DNA of 5,390 nucleotides from an uncultured Oscillospiraceae bacterium. GTDB taxonomy: Bacteria > Bacillota > Clostridia > Oscillospirales > Acutalibacteraceae. The notes below the pieces were generated by a model, which was not told where the DNA came from, did not search any database, and saw only the letters and a program-made list of their open reading frames with translations. The number at the start of each line of letters is the position of its first letter. The stretch's first letter is position 1. The translations under genes were made by a program, and so were the position numbers. Of the stretch, positions 1 to 5,326 are shown one piece after another. The stretch lies in assembly GCA_900555805.1 (NCBI GenBank), contig USMJ01000100.1, positions 1 through 5,390 of the forward strand, written 5' to 3'.

Positions 1-130
1 GGCGGCTGCGCCGCCGTCGTTTCCCCTTCGGGGAAACCTTTTGCCACCCCGTCAGCACAGACCCGCCTTGACAGGGATAACCGCGGCGCGGTTATCGTCT
101 CCCGCAAGCCGCCCTTCGGGCGGCTTGGCT
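1..130. repeat. Cluster of tandem GC-rich hairpins, probable dispersed intergenic palindromic repeat
   Basis: No coding sequence is visible here. The segment is almost entirely inverted repeats: 1-6 pairs with 10-15; 19-26 pairs with 30-37 around a TTC loop; 48-54 pairs with 69-76 with one bulged base; 76-84 pairs with 88-96 (9 bp); and 105-114 pairs with 118-127 (10 bp, TTC loop). Such hairpin clusters are often dispersed intergenic repeats in genomes of gut Clostridia, and individual hairpins can act as terminators. Calling it a dispersed repeat is inference from composition, since only one copy is in the window. The left end may continue outside the window. Confidence 0.45.
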
Positions 131-133
131 TTA
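105..133 (+). terminator. Probable intrinsic terminator upstream of mnmG
   Basis: A perfect 10-bp GC-rich stem (105-114 with 118-127, loop TTC) is followed by a short, interrupted T-tract (GGCTTTAT). It lies upstream of the mnmG promoter and would insulate mnmG from upstream transcription. The T-tract is weak. A second hairpin at 19-37, followed by CTTTT, is an alternative or additional terminator. Confidence 0.45.
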
Positions 134-190
134 TGTCATTGACCTAAAGAACACATTCCAAAAAGCCCTCTCCCCTTTTATACGGTAAAG

Positions 191-220
191 TTGCATTTTA
201 TATATAATGTGTGCTATACT
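191..220 (+). promoter_or_regulatory. Putative sigma-A-type promoter of mnmG
   Basis: A -35 element TTGCAT (191-196) is separated by 18 bases from a -10 element TATACT (215-220) that is preceded by an extended -10 TG (212-213). Transcription would start near 227, about 30 bases before the mnmG start codon. A nearby TATAAT at 203-208 lacks a convincing -35. An own promoter for mnmG fits the hairpin or terminator block just upstream and the absence of mnmE in the preceding 255 bases. Confidence 0.55.
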
Positions 221-255
221 GTTTTAATACGGTTTACGGCAAAGGAAATGATAAA

Positions 256-2124
256 ATGAAATATTTCGCAAAAAGCTATGATGTTATCGTTATCGGCGCA
301 GGCCACGCAGGCATTGAGGCAGGTCTCGCGAGCGCAAGGCTCGGCTGTCAGACCGCCGTTTTCACGATAAATATGGATTGGGTCGGCAATATGCCCTGCA
401 ACCCGTCTATCGGCGGCACATCTAAAGGACACCTTGTCCGCGAGATCGACGCCTTGGGCGGCGAAATGGGCAAGGCGGCTGACGCCAACACCCTGCAAAG
501 CCGAATCTTGAATCTCGGAAAAGGCCCTGCCGTCCATTCGCTCAGGGCGCAGATTGACAGAAGAAGCTACAGCGCTTATATGAAACACACTCTCGAGCTG
601 CAGGAAAATCTCGAGGTCCGCCAGGCGGAAGTGACGGATATAGTCAAGAACGCCGACGGTCTGTGGGAGCTTACGACGCGGCTTGAGGCTGTCTACACGG
701 CGAAATGTGTTGTCCTCGCGACGGGAACTTTCCTTGCAGGAAAAATATATGTCGGCGATGTCAGCTATTCGGGCGGCCCCGACGGAATGTTCGCCGCCAA
801 CGATCTGGCTTTCTCGCTGAAGAAACTCGGCGTACCGACAAGAAGATTTAAGACGGGAACGCCGTCGAGAGTTAACCGCAGGAGCGTCGATTTTTCTCAC
901 CTCGAAGAACAGCCCGGCGACGAACGTGTTGTCCCGTTTTCGTTTGACTGCAATAAATTGCCTGAAAACAAAGAACTTTGCTACATAACCTACACCAACG
1001 CCGAAACGAAGCGCGTTATTCTCGAAAATCTCCACCGCTCGCCGCTTTACAGCGGAAAAATCGACGGCGTCGGACCGAGATATTGCCCGAGCATAGAAGA
1101 CAAGATCGTCCGCTTCGCCAACAAGGAGCGCCACCAGATCTTCATCGAGCCATGCGGCGAAAACACCGAGGAAATGTATCTTCAGGGGCTTTCATCGTCG
1201 CTCCCCGAGGACGTTCAGCTCCGATTCCTGAAAACGATCCCCGGGCTTGAAAACGTGCAGGTCATGCGAACCGCCTACGCGATCGAATATGACTGCGTTG
1301 ATCCGCTTGCTTTAAAAAGTACGCTCGAATTTCATGATTTGGAGGGTCTTTTCGGCGCCGGTCAGTTTAACGGTTCGAGCGGGTACGAGGAAGCGGCTGC
1401 TCAAGGTTTGGTCGCCGGAGCGAACGCCGCCCTCAAGATATTGGGAAAAGAGCCGCTCATTTTTGATAGAGCGAGCTCATATATAGGAACTCTCATAGAT
1501 GACCTCGTCACAAAGGGCTGTACCGATCCATATAGAATGATGACTTCAAGGAGCGAATACAGGCTCATATTGAGACAGGATAACGCCGATATAAGGCTCA
1601 CGGAAATCGGCAGAAGAATAGGTTTGGTCGGCGACGAAAAGTGGGAGCGCTATCAAAACAAGATGAAGCTCATAGCCGAAGAGCGCGAGAGAATTAAAAA
1701 AGTCTCCGTACCCGTCAGCGATAAGCTGAACGAGCTTTTAGTTTCACGTGAAACATCGCCGCTGAAAACAGGCTGCCGTATGACGGAACTTCTCAAGCGC
1801 CCACAGCTTGACTATGATTCCCTCGCCGAGTTCGATAAGGACAGGCCAGATCTACCCTATGAAATATTCGAACAGGTCGAGATCGAGATCAAATATGAGG
1901 GCTATATTAAAAGACAGCTCGCGCAGATAGCCGAAATGCGCCGACTTGAGGTCAAGAGCCTTGAGAATGTCGATTATAACGACGTCGTCGGTTTGAGGCT
2001 TGAGGCTATAGAAAAGCTGAACAAGGTCAGACCGTCGAATGTCGGTCAGGCGTCAAGAATATCGGGCGTTACGCCTGCGGATATATCGGTTCTGCTGATA
2101 TACCTCGCGAAGAACAAGCGCTGA
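256..2124 (+). CDS. mnmG: tRNA uridine-5-carboxymethylaminomethyl(34) synthesis enzyme MnmG (GidA)
   Basis: FAD-binding subunit of the cytosolic MnmE-MnmG complex, which installs the (carboxymethyl)aminomethyl group on wobble uridine 34 of certain tRNAs using methylenetetrahydrofolate, FAD, NADH and GTP. The 622-residue product is of normal family length. Visible motifs are the Rossmann FAD motif [10 protein letters not shown] (residues 14-23), [10 protein letters not shown] with Cys48, [11 protein letters not shown] with Cys277 (counterparts of the two functionally important cysteines of the family), the signature [18 protein letters not shown] (367-384), [15 protein letters not shown] (431-445), and an intact C-terminal MnmE/tRNA-interaction region. 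ATG 256 is chosen because AAAGGA at 241-246 sits 9 bases upstream and the protein then begins right before the FAD motif; an upstream GTG at 211 would lie inside the promoter. A parS site is embedded at codons 496-500. In most Bacillota mnmE precedes mnmG directly; here it is not within the window. Confidence 0.97.
   Translation: MKYFAKSYDVIVIGAGHAGIEAGLASARLGCQTAVFTINMDWVGNMPCNPSIGGTSKGHLVREIDALGGEMGKAADANTLQSRILNLGKGPAVHSLRAQIDRRSYSAYMKHTLELQENLEVRQAEVTDIVKNADGLWELTTRLEAVYTAKCVVLATGTFLAGKIYVGDVSYSGGPDGMFAANDLAFSLKKLGVPTRRFKTGTPSRVNRRSVDFSHLEEQPGDERVVPFSFDCNKLPENKELCYITYTNAETKRVILENLHRSPLYSGKIDGVGPRYCPSIEDKIVRFANKERHQIFIEPCGENTEEMYLQGLSSSLPEDVQLRFLKTIPGLENVQVMRTAYAIEYDCVDPLALKSTLEFHDLEGLFGAGQFNGSSGYEEAAAQGLVAGANAALKILGKEPLIFDRASSYIGTLIDDLVTKGCTDPYRMMTSRSEYRLILRQDNADIRLTEIGRRIGLVGDEKWERYQNKMKLIAEERERIKKVSVPVSDKLNELLVSRETSPLKTGCRMTELLKRPQLDYDSLAEFDKDRPDLPYEIFEQVEIEIKYEGYIKRQLAQIAEMRRLEVKSLENVDYNDVVGLRLEAIEKLNKVRPSNVGQASRISGVTPADISVLLIYLAKNKR
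1740..1755. other. parS centromere-like site inside mnmG
   Basis: AGTTTCACGTGAAACA differs from the canonical parS 16-mer TGTTTCACGTGAAACA only in the first base, and its 14-bp core (1741-1754) is a perfect palindrome. parS is loaded by the CTP-dependent clamp ParB (Spo0J) and marks the origin-proximal region for segregation and condensin loading. The site lies in mnmG frame as GTT TCA CGT GAA ACA (VSRET, residues 496-500). E. coli MnmG has a similar LSREAS stretch at this place, so the protein tolerates the site well. Confidence 0.9.
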
Positions 2125-2150
2125 GTATACTATAATATATATGTCCGTAT

Positions 2151-2209
2151 GACCGCGCGGACTGTATGAATCTAAGCGGTCGGAAAGGTTAAAGCCGCTA
2201 TACGGCTTT
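2151..2209 (+). other. Possible hairpins in the mnmG-rsmG gap
   Basis: The 94-base gap contains two inverted repeats: 2151-2156 with 2176-2181 (6 bp, 19-base loop) and 2191-2197 with 2203-2209 (7 bp, loop CTATA). The second ends 9 bases before the rsmG start codon and could influence ribosome access, as the following Shine-Dalgarno element is weak. Neither hairpin is followed by a T-run, so termination is unlikely. A TATAAT at 2131-2136 has no recognisable -35. Co-transcription of mnmG and rsmG is the default reading. Confidence 0.35.
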
Positions 2210-2218
2210 CGGATAACT

Positions 2219-2935
2219 ATGTTTATTTCAAAGGACTTACTTTTAAGCGAAGCCGCCGAATACGGCGTTACGCTGTCTGACGAAGCGGTTGAACGCTTCG
2301 ATATATATGCGAGACTTCTTGTCGAGCGAAATAAGGTCATGAACCTCACGGCGATAACCGAAAGCGACGAAATAGTGAAGAAGCATTTCGTTGACAGTCT
2401 TTCCCTGCTCTCGGTGGTCGATATCCCCGAAAACGCCAAAGTCATAGACGTCGGAACAGGCGCAGGCTTCCCTGGTATACCCCTGATGATAGCGAGACCC
2501 GACCTCAGAATGACCCTCCTTGACAGCACGAGAAAGAGACTCGGCTTTATCGAGGAAGTTTCACGTGAAACATCGCTTGAGCCCGAGCTTCTGCATTCGA
2601 GAGCCGAGGACGCAGGCAAGAACGAAAACTACAGAGAAAGATATGACCTCGCGACGGCGAGAGCGGTATCAAATCTGCGTGACCTGAGCGAATACTGCCT
2701 GCCGTTTGTCAAAAAGGGCGGCGTGTTCGCCCCGATGAAGAGCGCGAAGGCTGACGAGGAAATCACGCAAGCCAAGAAAGCTATACACGTTCTCGGCGGA
2801 CGGATCGAGAAAAAGGTCAGCTTCGATATAGGCGACGTCGGCTCAAGAACGGTCATAATCATAAAAAAGATTTCGCAAACTCCGACAAAGTATCCGAGAC
2901 CTTCGGCAAAAATGGCTAAGTTTCCCATTGAATGA
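2219..2935 (+). CDS. rsmG: 16S rRNA (guanine-N7)-methyltransferase RsmG (GidB)
   Basis: Cytosolic SAM-dependent methyltransferase that makes m7G in the 530 loop of 16S rRNA (G527 in E. coli numbering); loss is known to give low-level streptomycin resistance in other bacteria. The 238-residue product has the usual length. Visible features are the N-terminal helical part with NLTAIT (42-47) and KKHFVDSL (54-61), SAM motif I VIDVGTGAGFPGIPL (75-89), the acidic end of strand 2 at LLDS (100-103), and the conserved LATARAVSNL block in the second half of the protein. The ATG at 2219 has only a weak GGAT element (2211-2214), but no better in-frame start exists before residue 41, inside the conserved region. 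Codons 114-118 form a parS site; the resulting VSRETS sits where relatives usually have a less polar helix segment after the FIEE motif. It follows mnmG by 94 bases in the usual Bacillota order. Confidence 0.96.
   Translation: MFISKDLLLSEAAEYGVTLSDEAVERFDIYARLLVERNKVMNLTAITESDEIVKKHFVDSLSLLSVVDIPENAKVIDVGTGAGFPGIPLMIARPDLRMTLLDSTRKRLGFIEEVSRETSLEPELLHSRAEDAGKNENYRERYDLATARAVSNLRDLSEYCLPFVKKGGVFAPMKSAKADEEITQAKKAIHVLGGRIEKKVSFDIGDVGSRTVIIIKKISQTPTKYPRPSAKMAKFPIE
2557..2572. other. parS centromere-like site inside rsmG
   Basis: AGTTTCACGTGAAACA, the same one-mismatch version of parS as in mnmG, with a perfect 14-bp palindromic core at 2558-2571. It lies in rsmG frame as GTT TCA CGT GAA ACA (residues 114-118). 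It is 817 bases from the mnmG copy and about 530 bases upstream of the ParB/Noc-family gene. The identity with the mnmG copy extends to 20 bases (through TCGC). Confidence 0.92.
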
Positions 2936-2985
2936 GGTTGATAGCGGTCGCACAAGGTCGGTTTCTGCGATGAAAAGCATTGGAC

Positions 2986-3087
2986 AAGCTCCCGATAATG
3001 TGATAGTGTATACCCAAGGAGAAAAACACAACACCTTGCGGTATCTGCGGCGAAATGCGCCGCCACTACCCTATCGGGAGCTTTTTT
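2986..3087 (+). ncRNA. Candidate structured leader RNA with terminator-like closing stem, upstream of noc
   Basis: Base pairing read by eye gives a compact three-way junction. P1 is a perfect 12-bp stem (2986-2997 with 3072-3083) followed by TTTT. An asymmetric internal loop (2998-3003 and 3069-3071) leads to P2 (3004-3008 with 3064-3068). Inside P2 sit two hairpins: P3 (3010-3019 with 3034-3044, one bulged C at 3039, 14-base A/C-rich loop) and P4 (3047-3052 with 3058-3063, loop AAATG). The P1 3' arm and T-run directly touch the GGAGG of the noc gene, so folding would either end transcription or affect translation of noc. It does not match the conserved cores of the common riboswitches I know. 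A small mobile palindromic element inserted between the genes is the main alternative. Confidence 0.5.
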
Positions 3088-3097
3088 GGAGGAAAAC

Positions 3098-3913
3098 ATG
3101 GTATTCACAACTACGCGGCCGAAAGCGGTCGGTCAGATACTTCTCATCGAGGCGGACAGAATTGCGCCCAACAAAAATCAGCCGAGAGCCGAGTTCCCCA
3201 TGGAGGAGCTTGAGGGTCTCGCTCGGAGCATAAAGGAAAACGGCATGATCCAGCCGCTGACCGTCAGACGGACGGGCGACTATTATGAGCTCATCGCCGG
3301 TGAAAGGCGGCTTCGCGCGGCTAAGATGGCGAAGATGAAGTTAGTGCCGTGTATCGTCATGGAGATCGACGACAAGGACTCCGCCGTGTTCGCGCTGATA
3401 GAAAATCTTCAGCGCCAACAGCTAAACTTCGTCGAGGAAGCCAAAGCGATCAAAACTCTGAGCCTGTATTACGGTATGCGCCAGGAGGATATCGCCTCAA
3501 GTCTCGGCAAAACGCAGTCCGCCGTCTCGAATCTCTTGCGGATATTGCACCTGCCGCCCGAAATTCAGGACGGTTTGACCAAAAACGGCTTGACACAGCG
3601 CCACGCGAGGGCTCTGCTCATTCTGACGCCCGAGCAGCAGAAGCAGGCGCTTTCTATTATAATTGAAAAGCATCTCAACGTGGAGCAGACCGAGAAACTC
3701 GCCGAAACGCTCGCCGCCGACAGCCGAAAAAACCGCCGCAAGCGCAAGGTTTTCTTCAAGGACGTGAAGATTTTCATCAAGACGATCGACCACGCCGTCG
3801 AGACCATGCAGAGCGCTGGGATCTCGGCGACCTGCAAGCGCAGCGAGGACGATCGGAATTATACCTTCGTCGTGACGGTTCCGAAGTCGGCGGCGGAGAA
3901 GCCCGTCGCCTAA
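3098..3913 (+). CDS. noc: ParB/Noc-family CTP-dependent DNA clamp protein, closest to nucleoid occlusion protein Noc
   Basis: Proteins of this family load at palindromic sites, bind CTP and slide as clamps; ParB organises origin segregation, Noc blocks division over the nucleoid. The 271-residue product has the N-terminal CTP-binding domain with NQPR (27-30), GMIQPLTVRR (49-58), GERRLRAAK (68-76) and ENLQR (102-106), a helix-turn-helix region from about 120 to 175 with LGKTQSAVSN (136-145) and RHARAL (168-173), and a C-terminal dimerisation part (about 208-263). IIEKHLNVEQTEKL and RKRKVFFKDVKIFIKTID resemble B. subtilis Noc (283 residues) more than Spo0J. The N-terminal amphipathic membrane-binding stretch of B. 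subtilis Noc is not evident. ATG 3098 is preceded by GGAGG (3088-3092); a TTG at 3086 would overlap that site. Position after rsmG is the usual noc location. Noc versus ParB function is inferred, not proven. Confidence 0.88.
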   Translation: MVFTTTRPKAVGQILLIEADRIAPNKNQPRAEFPMEELEGLARSIKENGMIQPLTVRRTGDYYELIAGERRLRAAKMAKMKLVPCIVMEIDDKDSAVFALIENLQRQQLNFVEEAKAIKTLSLYYGMRQEDIASSLGKTQSAVSNLLRILHLPPEIQDGLTKNGLTQRHARALLILTPEQQKQALSIIIEKHLNVEQTEKLAETLAADSRKNRRKRKVFFKDVKIFIKTIDHAVETMQSAGISATCKRSEDDRNYTFVVTVPKSAAEKPVA

Positions 3914-3947
3914 ATCGCCGACACAAACGAACAATTTTGTTTGAAAT

Positions 3948-3961
3948 ACTACATATGTAGT
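3948..3961. promoter_or_regulatory. 14-bp perfect palindrome of BlaI/MecI/CopY operator type
   Basis: ACTACATATGTAGT is a perfect dyad containing TACA-TA-TGTA, the pattern TACANNTGTA bound by winged-helix repressors of the BlaI/MecI/CopY family. It lies 34 bases after the noc stop codon. A TTGAAA at 3941-3946 overlaps its left side like a -35 element, but no good -10 follows at the right distance. No BlaI-type repressor gene or typical target (beta-lactamase, copper ATPase) is in the window, so the assignment rests on the motif alone. Confidence 0.35.
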
Positions 3962-3999
3962 GTTTTGATATCATATCTTTCTCTTTCACACACCCCACA

Positions 4000-4036
4000 A
4001 AGCAGGGAGCCGTCCGCGAGGGCGGCTTTCCTGTTT
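4000..4036 (+). terminator. Intrinsic terminator after noc
   Basis: The stem 4008-4015 with 4020-4027 carries a GNRA-type GCGA tetraloop and one G-T wobble. It extends outward through 4000-4007 with 4028-4036 around one bulged T. The lower A-T pairs and the TTT at 4034-4036 act as the weak T-tract. It is positioned to end noc transcription 90 bases after its stop codon. Confidence 0.6.
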
Positions 4037-4069
4037 CAGCGCTCAAGAAGTCCCCGTCCCCTGTTTTCG

Positions 4070-4114
4070 GTACGCGGGCGAGTGATTTCGGAAAGCACAC
4101 GCCTGCCCGCGTAC
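4070..4114. other. Long hairpin with perfect 10-bp outer stem, function unknown
   Basis: 4070-4079 pairs perfectly with 4105-4114. Inside, 4080-4088 can pair with 4092-4100 with an A-A and an A-G mismatch, leaving loop CGG and a 4-base bulge at 4101-4104, so nearly all 45 bases are paired. It is preceded by TTTT and followed by seven A residues, the opposite of a terminator on the plus strand, and there is no T-run after it on the minus strand either. It may be a small RNA element, a protein-binding dyad or a repeat remnant. Confidence 0.4.
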
Positions 4115-4167
4115 AAAAAAAGAGAGAAAGGCAGGAAAAAATCAAAAATCGCGAGTGAGGAAATCAT

Positions 4168-4227
4168 ATGAAAAAGCGAGAAAAACAGAGCATAAGCGAG
4201 ATAACGAAATCTAAATTAAATTTTTGA
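4168..4227 (+). CDS. Possible 19-residue basic peptide (small ORF upstream of rplM)
   Basis: ATG at 4168 opens a 19-codon frame, MKKREKQSISEITKSKLNF, stopped by TGA. GAGG at 4157-4160 lies 7 bases upstream, a good Shine-Dalgarno arrangement. The product would be lysine/arginine-rich and has no family I recognise. The frame ends 10 bases before the -35 of the rplM promoter and no own promoter is evident, so it may be chance in an A-rich region. Confidence 0.2.
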   Translation: MKKREKQSISEITKSKLNF

Positions 4228-4237
4228 GGAAAAGGTG

Positions 4238-4266
4238 TTGACAAGCGAAAACGTTTGTGATAATAT
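4238..4266 (+). promoter_or_regulatory. Strong sigma-A-type promoter of the rplM-rpsI operon
   Basis: A consensus -35 TTGACA (4238-4243) is followed after 17 bases by TAATAT (4261-4266). An overlapping extended -10, TG-T-GATAAT (4256-4264), is an alternative with a shorter spacer. An A/T-rich stretch at 4207-4225 just upstream could serve as an UP element, as expected for a ribosomal protein promoter. The start point would be near 4272, giving a leader of only about 30 bases. Confidence 0.75.
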
Positions 4267-4299
4267 ATCCAAGCATTAAATTTAATCGGAGGTATAGTT

Positions 4300-4728
4300 A
4301 TGTCAACTTTCATGGCAAAAGCGGGCGAAGTTGAACGCAAGTGGTACCTTATCGACGCTGAAGGCAAGACACTCGGCAGTGTTGCGGCTGAGGCTGCGGT
4401 ACTTCTTCGCGGCAAGCACAAGCCCATTTTCACACCGCACGTTGATTGCGGCGATCACGTTGTTATCATCAACGCATCGAAGATCGTTCTCACAGGCAAG
4501 AAGCTCGATCATAAGATGTATTATCATCACACCGGTTACATCGGTAACCTCAAGGAAGTCAAGTACAGCAAGCTCATGGCCGAGAAGCCCGAGTTCGTTG
4601 TCACAAAGGCTGTCAAGGGCATGATCCCCGACACCACGATCGGCCGTCAGGCTCTGACCAGACTCAGAGTTTACGCAGGTCCCGAACACAAGCAGGCCGC
4701 TCAGAAGCCCGAGCTTCGTGAATTCTAA
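4300..4728 (+). CDS. rplM: 50S ribosomal protein L13
   Basis: Early-assembly protein of the large ribosomal subunit, binding 23S rRNA. The 142-residue product equals the E. coli length and is complete. Recognisable segments are [22 protein letters not shown] at the N-terminus, [23 protein letters not shown] (about 38-60), the HHTGYIG segment in the middle, and the signature from [11 protein letters not shown] to [15 protein letters not shown] near the C-terminus. GGAGG at 4288-4292 lies 7 bases before ATG 4300; a later in-frame ATG at codon 5 has no such site. It is first gene of a two-gene operon with rpsI (17-base gap), the arrangement conserved across bacteria. Confidence 0.98.
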   Translation: MSTFMAKAGEVERKWYLIDAEGKTLGSVAAEAAVLLRGKHKPIFTPHVDCGDHVVIINASKIVLTGKKLDHKMYYHHTGYIGNLKEVKYSKLMAEKPEFVVTKAVKGMIPDTTIGRQALTRLRVYAGPEHKQAAQKPELREF

Positions 4729-4745
4729 GAAAGGAGATTAAAATA

Positions 4746-5144
4746 ATGTACGAAACCAATCCGTTCTTCTACGGCACCGGCCGCAGAAAGAAATCAGTTG
4801 CCCGTGTCAGAGTTTACGCCGGCACAGGTAAGATCACAATCAACGACAGAGACATTGACGATTATTTTGGTCTCGAAACTCTTAAGCTTATCGTCCGTCA
4901 GCCCCTCGCACTCACAGGCACGACGGAAAAGTTCGATATCGTTTGCCGCGTCAATGGCGGTGGCGTAACCGGTCAGGCCGGCGCTATCCGTCACGGTATC
5001 TCAAGAGCTCTTCTTCAGTATGACGAAGAACTTCGTCCGGCTCTCAAGAAGGCAGGCCTTCTCACTCGTGACCCGAGAATGAAGGAAAGAAAGAAATACG
5101 GTCTCAAAGGCGCTCGCCGTGCACCGCAGTTCTCAAAGAGATAA
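4746..5144 (+). CDS. rpsI: 30S ribosomal protein S9
   Basis: Small-subunit protein of the 30S head, whose C-terminal tail reaches the P-site tRNA. The 132-residue product is full length. Visible are [21 protein letters not shown] (11-31), the signature [20 protein letters not shown] in the middle (about 71-90), [25 protein letters not shown] at the C-terminus, and the invariant final SKR. AAGGAG at 4731-4736 is 9 bases upstream of ATG 4746. The gene is co-transcribed with rplM and followed after 13 bases by a strong terminator. Confidence 0.98.
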   Translation: MYETNPFFYGTGRRKKSVARVRVYAGTGKITINDRDIDDYFGLETLKLIVRQPLALTGTTEKFDIVCRVNGGGVTGQAGAIRHGISRALLQYDEELRPALKKAGLLTRDPRMKERKKYGLKGARRAPQFSKR

Positions 5145-5157
5145 TTTCTCAATTTCA

Positions 5158-5196
5158 AACCCCCGTTTCCGAAATTCGGAAACGGGGGTTGTTTTT
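5158..5196 (+). terminator. Strong intrinsic terminator of rplM-rpsI
   Basis: A perfect 14-bp stem (5158-5171 with 5177-5190), starting AACCCCCG and closed by a 5-base loop, is followed by GTTTTT. On the minus strand the hairpin is followed only by TTTGAAATT, so any termination in that direction would be weaker, though it could still end the small minus-strand transcription unit to the right. Confidence 0.93.
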
Positions 5197-5258
5197 ACCC
5201 CTTCTTTTTTGAATAAATATCAGATAGCTATTTCGGCAGTAAGGCGGTTGACTTTAAT

Positions 5259-5294
5259 TCATTTACTAAAAAGTAATGTCCACCTGTTTGCCAT
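5259..5294 (-). CDS. Possible 11-residue leader or small peptide on the minus strand
   Basis: With minus-strand ATG at 5294-5292 the frame reads MANRWTLLFSK and stops at TGA. A near-ideal ribosome binding site AAAAGGAGAG (plus-strand 5301-5310) lies 6 bases upstream, itself behind a good promoter. No known family is recognised. No longer gene follows in the remaining minus-strand space before the rpsI terminator. It could be a real micropeptide, the coding part of a dual-function small RNA, or the surviving 5' end of a decayed gene. Confidence 0.35.
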   Translation of the reverse strand: MANRWTLLFSK

Positions 5295-5326
5295 ATCGCA
5301 CTCTCCTTTTTAACCTTACTAACCTT

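Noticed and set aside
211..255. Extended mnmG start at GTG 211
   Set aside because: The extra 15 codons overlap the predicted -10 element and lack a Shine-Dalgarno site, while ATG 256 has AAAGGA at proper spacing and fits family N-termini.
214..1134. 306-codon open frame on the minus strand opposite mnmG
   Set aside because: It lies wholly inside mnmG, shows no family motifs, and its composition is what the antisense of a GC-rich coding sequence gives; mnmG is certain.
2053..2619. 188-codon open frame on the minus strand across mnmG end and rsmG start
   Set aside because: Antisense shadow of two well-identified genes, serine/arginine-rich low-complexity product, no RBS or promoter evident.
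2980..3009. Promoter for noc (TTGGAC or TGGACA with GATAAT/GATAGT-like -10)
   Set aside because: Spacing and -10 matches are poor in every register, so it is not listed as a feature; noc is more simply read through from rsmG.
3086..3097. TTG 3086 as start of the noc gene
   Set aside because: The TTG overlaps the GGAGG that serves as RBS for ATG 3098, and no RBS precedes it within the terminator-like stem.
3497..3934. 145-codon minus-strand frame opposite noc
   Set aside because: Antisense shadow; the plus-strand frame has unmistakable ParB/Noc motifs throughout.
4070..4121. Intrinsic terminator at the 4070-4114 hairpin
   Set aside because: On the plus strand the stem is followed by A residues; on the minus strand it is followed by CGAAAACAG. 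No T-run in either direction.
5119..5313. 64-codon plus-strand frame running through the rpsI end and its terminator
   Set aside because: Begins within rpsI in another frame, crosses a strong terminator, has no RBS and no recognisable product.
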